Shown: piece after piece, positions 1 through 6,291 of the stretch | Numbering within the stretch: the stretch's first letter is position 1 | How the letters are laid out: the number at the start of each line of letters is the position of its first letter | From: Treponema sp. | Lineage (GTDB): Bacteria; Spirochaetota; Spirochaetia; Treponematales; Breznakiellaceae | Direction of reading: 5' to 3' | Assembly: GCA_031264475.1 (NCBI GenBank) | Contig: JAISEA010000013.1 | Coordinates: forward strand, 1 to 9,594 | Length of the DNA: 9,594 nucleotides | The notes under the pieces: model-generated | Database searches by the model: none | Seen by the model: only the letters and a program-made list of their open reading frames with translations | Told to the model about the DNA's origin: nothing | Position numbers and translations under genes: made by a program

Positions 1-11
1 TACTTTTAAGA

Positions 12-806
12 TTATGGTTGTTTTCCGATATAGGCGAGGATACCACCGTCAACGTAAAGAATATGTCCATTCACGAAGTCGGACGCTGAAGACGCTAAGA
101 AAACCGCGGGACCTTTGAGATCGTTTGTGGTTCCCCAGCGGGCGGCGGGGGTTTTTGCGATAATGAATTGGTCGAAAGGATGGCGGCTACCGTCCGCCTG
201 CCTTTCGCGCAAGGGCGCGGTCTGGGGGGTTTCAATATAACCAGGTCCTATACCGTTGCATTGGATGTTGTATGCGCCGTATTCGCTGGCGATGTTACGG
301 GTGAGCATTTTTAAGCCGCCTTTCGCCGCGGCGTAGGCGCTGACCGTTTCCCGCCCAAGTTCGCTCATCATACTGCATATGTTGATGATCTTGCCGCCGC
401 CTTTCTTTATCATCCCCGGAATAACGGCTTTGGCTACGATGAATGGCGCGTTGAGATCGACGTCTACGACCTTTCGGAAGTCCTCCGCGGACATTTCCGT
501 CATGGGAATACGCTTGATGATGCCCGCGTTGTTGACGAGCACGTCCACTATGCCGACTTCCCGTTCTATCTTGGCGACAGTTTCTTTCACTGCGCTTTCA
601 TCGGTAACATCGCAGACATAGCCGTGCGCAGGCACGCCGCTCTCTTTGTACGCCGCAAGCCCTTTGTCAACGTGCGCCTGCCCAATATCGTTGAATACGA
701 TGTTCGCACCCGCTTCGGCTAACGCGCTTGCGATGGCGAATCCAATGCCGTAGGATGCTCCCGTAACCCAAGCGGTCTTTCCTTGCAAAGAAAATTGATC
801 GTTCAT
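12..806 (-). CDS. kduD: SDR-family oxidoreductase, probable 2-dehydro-3-deoxy-D-gluconate 5-dehydrogenase (KduD)
   Basis: This is a classical short-chain dehydrogenase of 264 residues. Visible motifs are the Rossmann nucleotide-binding glycines (TGASYGIG, residues 15-22), the NNAG motif (92-95), and the catalytic triad Ser145, Tyr158 and Lys162 (YAAAK), with PG at 188-189 after the last core strand. KduD reduces 3-deoxy-D-glycero-2,5-hexodiulosonate to 2-keto-3-deoxygluconate with NAD(P)H in the cytoplasm, a late step in pectin and unsaturated-uronate breakdown. The substrate is inferred from kduI lying 12 bases upstream; by sequence alone it could equally be called a gluconate 5-dehydrogenase, a closely related SDR group. 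It is slightly longer than E. coli KduD (253 residues), partly through a C-terminal tail after the VDGG motif. The ATG at 806 has a good Shine-Dalgarno (AAAGGAG, 7 bases before), which supports this start. The stop is 11 bases from the window edge, so what follows is unknown. Confidence 0.82.
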   Translation of the reverse strand: MNDQFSLQGKTAWVTGASYGIGFAIASALAEAGANIVFNDIGQAHVDKGLAAYKESGVPAHGYVCDVTDESAVKETVAKIEREVGIVDVLVNNAGIIKRIPMTEMSAEDFRKVVDVDLNAPFIVAKAVIPGMIKKGGGKIINICSMMSELGRETVSAYAAAKGGLKMLTRNIASEYGAYNIQCNGIGPGYIETPQTAPLRERQADGSRHPFDQFIIAKTPAARWGTTNDLKGPAVFLASSASDFVNGHILYVDGGILAYIGKQP

Positions 807-818
807 GTATTATCTCCT

Positions 819-1646
819 TTATCGCAAATCTGTTGTTTGAACGTTGTCCATGTCGTCAAAGTCTTGATTTTCGCCAGCCATCGCCCAGATGAAGGTGTAG
901 GACGACGTGCCGACTCCCGAATGGATCGACCAAGACGGCGAGATCACCGCTTGCTCGTTGGAGAGAACGATGTGACGGGTCTCCTGCGGCGCACCGTGCA
1001 GGTGAAACACCGCCGCATCTGGCTTCATGTCAAAATACATATAGACTTCCATTCTGCGCTCATGGGTGTGGCAGGGCATGGTGTTCCAAACCGAGCCATC
1101 CTCCAAAACGGTCATGCCCATCACGAGTTGACAGCTTGCGCATACCGCGGGGTGAACGTATTGGTAAATGGTTCTGACGTTTACCGTTGACATGCCGCCT
1201 AGCTTGCGAGGATTGGCTTTTTCGATAGGGATGAAGACCGTCGGGTAGGCTTTGTGCGCGGGACTGCTGGCAAGGTAGAACTTGGGGTTTTTGACGGCTT
1301 CAAAAACAACGTCTCTCACGCCCCTTCCTATATAGAGACCGTCCCCTTTCTTCATGGGATAAACGGTTCCGTCCACGTGCACCAAGCCTTCTCCGTCAAC
1401 GCAGATGACGCCGAGTTCACGGCGCTCAAGGAAGGTCTCGGACGCGAATTCCTTCCCGCCTTCAAGCCGAAGTTTCTTTTCAACGGGCGTTACCCCGCCA
1501 AAAACCACGCGGTCAACATGAGTGTAACAGAGGTTGATTTCATCTTTGACGAACACTTCTTCAAAAAGAAAACGTTCCCGCAATTTTTTGGTATCATAGC
1601 GCCGAACTTCTTCCGGATGTTCCGCATACCTGATGTCGAGTTTCAT
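819..1646 (-). CDS. kduI: 5-keto-4-deoxyuronate isomerase (KduI)
   Basis: The 275-residue product matches the KduI family over its full length. KduI is a zinc-dependent cupin that isomerises 5-keto-4-deoxyuronate (4-deoxy-L-threo-5-hexosulose uronate), the product of oligouronate lyases, to 3-deoxy-D-glycero-2,5-hexodiulosonate, which KduD then reduces. The metal ligands are visible: His193 and His195 in the CHTHERRME segment, Glu200, and His242 in SWSIHSG. They line up, with an offset of three, with the zinc ligands of the E. coli enzyme (H196, H198, E203, H245). The N-terminal segment (YAEHPEEVRRYDT) is also typical. The ATG at 1646 is preceded by AAGGAG at a normal distance. The pair kduI-kduD has a 12-base gap and is likely one transcript. 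The kdu genes look richer in G+C by eye than the neighbouring che genes. Source polymer (pectin, alginate-like or glycosaminoglycan) cannot be told from this window. Confidence 0.93.
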   Translation of the reverse strand: MKLDIRYAEHPEEVRRYDTKKLRERFLFEEVFVKDEINLCYTHVDRVVFGGVTPVEKKLRLEGGKEFASETFLERRELGVICVDGEGLVHVDGTVYPMKKGDGLYIGRGVRDVVFEAVKNPKFYLASSPAHKAYPTVFIPIEKANPRKLGGMSTVNVRTIYQYVHPAVCASCQLVMGMTVLEDGSVWNTMPCHTHERRMEVYMYFDMKPDAAVFHLHGAPQETRHIVLSNEQAVISPSWSIHSGVGTSSYTFIWAMAGENQDFDDMDNVQTTDLR

Positions 1647-1678
1647 GCTTTCTTTACTCCTTGGATAATATTAAACTT

Positions 1679-1724
1679 AAAACAGAAGGGTAAATTCGGG
1701 GAAATTATTGTATTTTTCTGTTTT
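1679..1724. repeat. 9-bp perfect inverted repeat in the kduI leader
   Basis: On the plus strand AAAACAGAA (1679-1687) is matched by its exact reverse complement TTCTGTTTT (1716-1724), with a 28-base spacer. It lies 33 to 78 bases upstream of the kduI start codon and downstream of the candidate promoter. It could form a long-loop RNA hairpin in the leader or be two half-sites for a regulator. Arms are AT-rich, so chance is a real possibility. Confidence 0.4.
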
Positions 1725-1733
1725 TTTAAAAGA

Positions 1734-1763
1734 CTTATACTGTGATTTATGATTGAAAGTGAA
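1734..1763 (-). promoter_or_regulatory. Candidate promoter for kduI-kduD
   Basis: Read on the minus strand, TTCACT (1763-1758) and TATAAG (1739-1734) form a -35/-10 pair with an 18-base spacer, matching the sigma-70 consensus at four and five of six positions. A transcript would start near 1727 and carry a leader of about 80 bases holding the inverted repeat at 1679-1724 and the kduI Shine-Dalgarno. No clear terminator lies between the tRNA and kduI, so read-through from the tRNA is possible too. Weak evidence. Confidence 0.3.
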
Positions 1764-1777
1764 GGTGATAGGGGCTA

Positions 1778-1851
1778 TGGGCGATACAAGAATCGAACTT
1801 GTGACCTCCAGTGTGTCATACTGGCGCTCTAACCAACTGAGCTAACCGCCC
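1778..1851 (-). tRNA. tRNA-Val (anticodon GAC)
   Basis: A full 74-base cloverleaf folds on the minus strand. The acceptor stem GGGCGGT pairs with ATCGCCC (one G-U pair), the D stem is GCTC/GAGC with loop AGTTGGTTA, the anticodon stem is CCAGT/ACTGG with loop ATGACAC, and the T stem is ACAAG/CTTGT with loop TTCGATT. The anticodon is at plus-strand positions 1815-1817 and reads GAC, which decodes the valine codon GTC. The discriminator base is A. The 3' CCA is not encoded (the bases after the discriminator are TAG), so it must be added by tRNA nucleotidyltransferase. It sits between cheX and kduI on the same strand. Confidence 0.96.
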
Positions 1852-1854
1852 GTA

Positions 1855-1893
1855 ACTCTAACAATACTTCTGATATATTTATATTGTTAGAGT
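1855..1893. repeat. 12-bp perfect inverted repeat upstream of tRNA-Val
   Basis: Plus-strand ACTCTAACAATA (1855-1866) is exactly complementary to TATTGTTAGAGT (1882-1893), with a 15-base AT-rich spacer. The inner arm ends three bases before the mature tRNA 5' end. No T-run follows on either strand, so it is not a standard intrinsic terminator for cheX. It could be an operator, because the far arm overlaps the candidate -10 of the tRNA promoter, or a hairpin in a cheX read-through transcript that affects tRNA processing. Confidence 0.6.
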
Positions 1894-1917
1894 ATTATAA
1901 AAACAAAAACTTGTCAA
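1889..1917 (-). promoter_or_regulatory. Candidate promoter for tRNA-Val
   Basis: On the minus strand a perfect -35 hexamer TTGACA (1917-1912) is followed after 17 bases by TACTCT (1894-1889). A perfect TATAAT (1899-1894) is also present but only 12 bases from the -35, which is too close to pair with it. The site begins 16 bases after the cheX stop codon, so the tRNA probably has its own promoter. The inverted repeat at 1855-1893 overlaps the -10. Confidence 0.5.
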
Positions 1918-1933
1918 TACCGTTTGATGTCGT

Positions 1934-2431
1934 TTACGCGCGTTCACGAATAACAACATTGATTTCTATCTTATTGTTATTGCCCTGCGCACCTAACTCC
2001 ATAGGGACAATAAGAGCTTCCACATTAAGATTATTTGAGACTTCCATGTTCTCACCCGTAAAGAGAGCGGGAGGGGTTAAGTCAAACTTGAACCCCAGAT
2101 CATGAAGTTTAGTAACTGCCTGTGCTGTTATCATATTCGCAAGCTCGGTAATAGTAGCTTTAACCATTTCATCAATGGTGGCAAATTCTTCTCCATTCAT
2201 ACTTCCCGCTACAAATAACGCCGTTGACTTGCTCATATCAAAGAGAACACGTCCTTCCACATCGCCGGCAAGACCTACCAATGCCGCAACGCCCATAATC
2301 GACATGTTTGAAGACTTTAAATAAAGATCTCCACGTCTAACGGTGATTTCCGGTCCACCCATCATGTTGAGGACCTCTTTTAAAACATTAAACGCCGCTT
2401 CGACAAAAGGGTTAATATACTCGACTCTCAT
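1934..2431 (-). CDS. cheX: CheX-type CheY-phosphate phosphatase
   Basis: The 165-residue product belongs to the CheX/CheC/FliY phosphatase family. The catalytic helix signature E-x-x-N is visible as Glu96-Leu-Ala-Asn99 within the segment TITELANMITAQAV. CheX has a single such active site, unlike CheC, which has two, and it works as a dimer in the cytoplasm, removing phosphate from CheY so that the motor signal decays. Starting with MRVEYINPFVEAA, it has the expected N-terminal helix; the loop around 120-130 (TPPALFTGEN) is typical of the fold. It is the third gene of the cheA-cheW-cheX set, 41 bases after the cheW fusion, with a strong Shine-Dalgarno (AAGGAG) before the ATG at 2431. In characterised Treponema and Borrelia operons the next gene is cheY, the substrate. 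Here no cheY follows and the next gene is a tRNA. Confidence 0.92.
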   Translation of the reverse strand: MRVEYINPFVEAAFNVLKEVLNMMGGPEITVRRGDLYLKSSNMSIMGVAALVGLAGDVEGRVLFDMSKSTALFVAGSMNGEEFATIDEMVKATITELANMITAQAVTKLHDLGFKFDLTPPALFTGENMEVSNNLNVEALIVPMELGAQGNNNKIEINVVIRERA

Positions 2432-2472
2432 AAATGCTCCTTCAAAATTATTGTATTTATCAATCTAATCTT

Positions 2473-3801
2473 TTATTCATTTCGCATAAATGCGGAGACG
2501 GGTGCCGTACCAATAGACCGCCAATCGCCATTCAACGCCTCATTCTGCCCTATAATAATGATTCCCGTCTTCTTAAGTTTTTCCTTGAAAACATCAATCA
2601 ATTTTTCCTGGTCTTGAGTATTTACAAAAGACAACAGATCGCGCATAAGAATAATATCCAAATTCGGCACCGTAGCTTCATTTAAAACATCGTGGTACTC
2701 AAAAACAATAGAGTCTTTAATAACCGTATTGAACGAATGACCATTCCGTCCACTGACCATGAAAGACCGACAATATTCAGGTAATTCTTCCAAATCAAAC
2801 GTCATATTTGGCGCGTTTGATATGGACATGATGTCATTATCGCTTGCCCAAATCTTGATGCGGGCACTCGGATAGCGCAATTTAAGTATACACGCAAACG
2901 AGAAAGATTCATAGCCCTTTCCGCAACCCGGATTCCACACCTGAATACTGTTCGACGGCATATCGGGCAGAAAGTTCTTTACCATATTTGCGTATTCATC
3001 ATCCCAGAAAACACCGTCGCATAACGAATAAAAACTGGCAAGGAATTCATCAGCATCGTTTGCGTTCTTGAGTTGTAAATCCGAAGCCGATCTCGTCACT
3101 GACCAGTCAATGAAACGCTGATGAACCCATACGTCGTTTATGGGACCAGCTTGGAAACGCTTGAGCGCCAAGAGCGACTCTTTTATAAACCCAATAGCCG
3201 TATCCGCTACAACCGCTTTCTGTTCTGTGGTCTGCATCGAACTCGGAAGTGGTACAAAATTATCAACAGTATTCTCTTGAATCGGTATTCTTGTCTTATT
3301 CTTATCATCTTCATTCTGTGAAAAAATACGCACAACGTCAAGTATGACGTAGAGATCTCCCTCTTTTTCCACAACACCGCTTATGTACTTGATATTGATA
3401 TCCCCGAAAATCGGGTGAGGCGGTTGAACGGTCGATGAGTTAATACCCACCACTTTGTCGATTTTGTCAACAACAGTCCCATAAACCCGCTCGTCAATAC
3501 GGAGGATAAGCATATTCTCAAGTCCATCCACCTTCTTCTCTTGAGGAAGATGAAAAAACAAGCGCAGATCAATGACAGGGATGATATCCCCACGGAGGTT
3601 GTAAACACCCCGTATAAAGGAAGCGGCGTTCGGTACATACGTGAATTTATCAGCTTTGGCTATCTCTTTGACGTTCATAATGTCAACGCCATAATCTTTT
3701 CCACCGAGTGAAAAGGTAATAATTTTGAAGTCAACAGACTCAACCCGCTCTTTCTGTACTTGCAAATCCATATTTACTTTTGCCAAGTTTATTTCTGCCA
3801 T
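2473..3801 (-). CDS. cheW: CheW-CheR-like fusion, chemotaxis coupling protein
   Basis: The 442-residue product has two parts. Residues about 23-162 are a CheW domain (FKIITFSLGGKDYGVDI, then YNLRGDIIPVIDLRLFF at 67-83), which links CheA to chemoreceptors. After a polar linker (163-200), residues about 200-442 resemble the CheR receptor methyltransferase: a motif I equivalent NPGCGKGYESFSF (290-302), an acidic loop ASDND (319-323) after the second strand, and GQNEALNG (418-425) where CheR has a GHSE motif. Several methyltransferase positions are changed: CheR's TxFFR motif appears as DGVFW (262-266), so the Arg that contacts S-adenosylmethionine is Trp, and the CRN motif is MRD (386-388). A CheW with a C-terminal CheR-like domain is known from spirochaete arrays, so a structural role is more likely than catalysis. 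It lies 19 bases after cheA with Shine-Dalgarno AGAGG before the ATG at 3801. Confidence 0.9.
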   Translation of the reverse strand: MAEINLAKVNMDLQVQKERVESVDFKIITFSLGGKDYGVDIMNVKEIAKADKFTYVPNAASFIRGVYNLRGDIIPVIDLRLFFHLPQEKKVDGLENMLILRIDERVYGTVVDKIDKVVGINSSTVQPPHPIFGDINIKYISGVVEKEGDLYVILDVVRIFSQNEDDKNKTRIPIQENTVDNFVPLPSSMQTTEQKAVVADTAIGFIKESLLALKRFQAGPINDVWVHQRFIDWSVTRSASDLQLKNANDADEFLASFYSLCDGVFWDDEYANMVKNFLPDMPSNSIQVWNPGCGKGYESFSFACILKLRYPSARIKIWASDNDIMSISNAPNMTFDLEELPEYCRSFMVSGRNGHSFNTVIKDSIVFEYHDVLNEATVPNLDIILMRDLLSFVNTQDQEKLIDVFKEKLKKTGIIIIGQNEALNGDWRSIGTAPVSAFMRNE

Positions 3802-3820
3802 ATTTTCCTCTATCCATTAA

Positions 3821-6187
3821 TTACCGTATTGAAGCTTCGCGGAGTTGTCGCTGTTCCATTTCCTTACGCAAACCTAGTTCTAAAAGCTGACTCACATCAA
3901 TGATAAGGGACACGGACCCATCTCCTAATATAGAAGCGCCCGCGATGCCCGGCGAATTGGTAAATTGATCGCGCAAAGGTTTGATAACTACATCCTCCTC
4001 GCCAATCAGACTATCAACCATAAAGCCCATCTTCTTTTCCGCGGTTCCAACGATGACGATAAAATTGTATTCTTGTTTCTCTTCAGTTTTTATACCGAAA
4101 AGACGGTTGAGTCGTAGCAACGAGACTACATCATTTCGTATATTGAACACCTCATAGTTATCAATCATCTTTATATCTTCAGGTTTGATACGTAGACTCT
4201 CAATAACGCTCGTGATAGGTATAGAGTAGATTTCTGTTCCCACACGCACGAGGAGACCCTGGATGATAGCCAGTGTGAGAGGCAATTTAATGGTGAAGGT
4301 CGTACCTTTGCCCCGCTCGGAACTGACCGTTACGGTGCCATTGAGCTTTTCGATTGAACGCCTCACCACATCCAAACCAACACCTCGCCCTGATATGGAG
4401 GTAACGGTTTTTGCTGTTGAGAAACCCGGCTCGAAAATGAAGTTAAAGGCTTCCACATCCGTCAGAACCTTGTTCGGATTGACAAGTCCTTTTTCAACGG
4501 CTTTTACTTTGACGGACTCGACATCGATACCCTTACCATCATCGCCTATTTCAATGACAATCATGTTACCCTCATTGGTGGCTTTGAGGAGTACCATGCC
4601 TTCTTCGGGTTTGCCTGCGGCTCTACGTTCCTCCGCAGATTCGATACCGTGATCAACCGAGTTACGCACCGAGTGCATAATGGGATCAAGCAGGTCTTCG
4701 ACAACAGATTTATCAAGCTCAGTTTCCTCGCCTTCAATGACCAGGTTGATTTTCTTATTCAGCGACTTGGATAAGTCCCGAACAAGACGGGGAAATCGGT
4801 TGAAAATCTGGCTAATCGGCACCATACGAATACGCATGACGCCTTCCTGAAGCTCGCCGGTAATGCGCCCCAAATTTTGTGATGTTGCGCGGAACTTACT
4901 TACGTTATTCTTTACCGCCGCTTCGAAGCTATCAAACAACGAGAGGATGTCTCCGTATTCTTCACCCATCTCCTTGCGTATATCTTTGATTGACCTACCG
5001 CTCTGTATACTATCTAGGTAATTGGGCAAACTGTCAAACAGGTTTTTGATCTTTTCACGATAAGTAACCTCAAGTGAATGGAGGTTTGTAAGAAGGTCGT
5101 TGAATTGATTGTTTATCTGATTGAATGTGGCTTTTGTGATGACGGTTTCAGATACGAGATTCAACAGGTCGTCTATGCGCTTAGAATCTACGCGCAAGAT
5201 GGCGCCTGCTTCCTTGCCAGCTTTCTTCGCATCCGAACCGGCAGTCGCCGCCGTAGCGGGCATGGGAGGCGATGCTGGCGGGTTCATAGGTGGCGATTCT
5301 GACTCCGCAATAGACTGAACTGATACGGGTTTAACGGTGGGAATCGGTGCTTGAGATGCGATGCTTCCTGCGGTCTTTAGGTCGTTTATATTGACAATAT
5401 CCGCGTCCAGACTGACGTCTGGCAGAACGACATGGTATTTCAATATTGCCGGTTCCACAATACTTGCTACATAGTAATCAACCATTGGGAAGAAATTATC
5501 TTCATAGAGCTGTTCGAAATCAGGAACAGTCTTGAGAATAGTGCCGTAGCTCTTGAGAACCGCGTAGATTTGAATACCGCCAACAGTATTCATCACACTA
5601 TTCTTGTCGAATTTCACCGTGATACAGTAGATTGGCACACCACCGTCAACAGCTTCTTTTAGTTCTAAAATGTCTCTTTCGGAAAGAGAAGAAACCTGCC
5701 CACTTACGATAGACTGTGTAACGACCCGAGTCGGCACAACCGTGGCGATAGATTGCGGCTGTACTATTATATTTTTCTTGCTTTTGGCGCTGTCTGGCAG
5801 AAGAGCAGACAAACGTTCCTCTATTTTGGAAGTATTTTCCTTATATACTGCACCGTTCATACGCTGTTCAAGCATCGCCTTAATAACGTCAATGGCGGCA
5901 AGTAATGTATCAACCACATCTTCATTCACGGAAAGCTGGTCAGAACGGATGGCGTCAAGCACATCTTCAACCATATGAGTGAAGTGGGATAACTCCATCA
6001 TCTCTACAGTCGCGGACCCGCCCTTCAATGTATGCGCCGCCCTGAATATCTCGTCAACAGCGTCTTTATTTCCACCTTCATTCTCAAGAACTAGAATATT
6101 TTGTTCCAGTGTGTCAACCTGCATCTGGGCTTCGCTAAAGAAATCTTTCAGAAGTTCTTCATTATTGGGATCAAGGTAATCACTCAT
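3821..6187 (-). CDS. cheA: Chemotaxis histidine kinase CheA
   Basis: This is a complete class CheA kinase of 788 residues. Order of domains: P1 histidine phosphotransfer (about 1-110) with phospho-acceptor His52 in AAHTLKGGSAT; a P2-like CheY-binding domain (about 175-255); a Pro/Ala-rich linker (about 280-328); P3 dimerisation (about 329-457); P4 ATPase with N box HSVRNSVDHG (505-514), G1 DDGKGID (549-555), F box FIFEPGFST (583-591) and G2 GRGVGLDVV (600-608); and a CheW-like P5 (about 640-788). It autophosphorylates in response to receptors and passes phosphate to CheY, controlling motor switching. All catalytic motifs look intact. P3 is unusually long: about 100 residues separate VITK (348) from LQEGV (450), against about 40 in E. 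coli. It heads the cheA-cheW-cheX operon. The ATG at 6187 has no Shine-Dalgarno and a -10-like hexamer ends six bases before it, yet the N-terminus (MSDYLDPNNEELL) looks natural for treponemal CheA. Confidence 0.96.
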   Translation of the reverse strand: MSDYLDPNNEELLKDFFSEAQMQVDTLEQNILVLENEGGNKDAVDEIFRAAHTLKGGSATVEMMELSHFTHMVEDVLDAIRSDQLSVNEDVVDTLLAAIDVIKAMLEQRMNGAVYKENTSKIEERLSALLPDSAKSKKNIIVQPQSIATVVPTRVVTQSIVSGQVSSLSERDILELKEAVDGGVPIYCITVKFDKNSVMNTVGGIQIYAVLKSYGTILKTVPDFEQLYEDNFFPMVDYYVASIVEPAILKYHVVLPDVSLDADIVNINDLKTAGSIASQAPIPTVKPVSVQSIAESESPPMNPPASPPMPATAATAGSDAKKAGKEAGAILRVDSKRIDDLLNLVSETVITKATFNQINNQFNDLLTNLHSLEVTYREKIKNLFDSLPNYLDSIQSGRSIKDIRKEMGEEYGDILSLFDSFEAAVKNNVSKFRATSQNLGRITGELQEGVMRIRMVPISQIFNRFPRLVRDLSKSLNKKINLVIEGEETELDKSVVEDLLDPIMHSVRNSVDHGIESAEERRAAGKPEEGMVLLKATNEGNMIVIEIGDDGKGIDVESVKVKAVEKGLVNPNKVLTDVEAFNFIFEPGFSTAKTVTSISGRGVGLDVVRRSIEKLNGTVTVSSERGKGTTFTIKLPLTLAIIQGLLVRVGTEIYSIPITSVIESLRIKPEDIKMIDNYEVFNIRNDVVSLLRLNRLFGIKTEEKQEYNFIVIVGTAEKKMGFMVDSLIGEEDVVIKPLRDQFTNSPGIAGASILGDGSVSLIIDVSQLLELGLRKEMEQRQLREASIR

Positions 6188-6193
6188 ATTTAT

Positions 6194-6221
6194 ATAATAT
6201 ACATAATTCGTTTAACGTCAA
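6194..6221 (-). promoter_or_regulatory. Candidate cheA promoter, possibly giving a leaderless message
   Basis: On the minus strand TTGACG (6221-6216) and TATTAT (6199-6194) form a -35/-10 pair with a 16-base spacer, matching the consensus at five of six positions each. Only six bases (6193-6188) separate the -10 from the cheA ATG, so transcription would start at or within a base or two of the start codon. No purine-rich ribosome-binding site lies upstream of the ATG, which fits leaderless initiation. A different shifted -10 (TATATT, 6201-6196) gives a 14-base spacer and is less likely. Confidence 0.5.
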
Positions 6222-6233
6222 GTGGGTAACGTG

Positions 6234-6253
6234 AAAAAAATGATAAAATATCA
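6234..6253 (-). terminator. Weak intrinsic terminator after the TonB-dependent receptor gene
   Basis: On the minus strand TGATA-TTT-TATCA (6253-6241) forms a 5-bp stem with a 3-base loop and is followed at once by seven Ts (6240-6234). It lies 38 bases past the receptor stop codon and just upstream of the candidate cheA promoter, which is where a terminator would be expected. The stem is short and AT-rich, so termination would be inefficient if the hairpin acts alone. Confidence 0.45.
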
Positions 6254-6291
6254 AAAATTTAGATAAGAGTTGTTTTCCTATCCAAAAGACG

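Noticed and set aside
783..1190. Plus-strand open frame of 135 codons across the kduD-kduI junction
   Set aside because: It runs antisense to two well-supported genes, is rich in unlikely residues and shows no domain.
1254..1745. Plus-strand open frame of 163 codons opposite kduI
   Set aside because: It lies antisense to a gene with full family match and metal ligands, and its translation has no recognisable domain. It is a shadow of kduI.
1775..1851. tRNA-Val 3' end as an attachment site of an integrated element
   Set aside because: No integrase gene and no second copy of the tRNA 3' end are visible in the window, so an integrated element is not supported.
1894..1899. Perfect TATAAT as the tRNA promoter -10
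   Set aside because: It is only 12 bases from the TTGACA -35, too short for sigma-70; TACTCT at 17 bases was preferred, though TATAAT could work with another, unseen upstream element.
4263..4652. Plus-strand open frame of 129 codons opposite the CheA kinase domain
   Set aside because: It is antisense to the conserved P4 ATPase motifs; low-complexity Ser/Thr/Pro composition is what a shadow frame gives.
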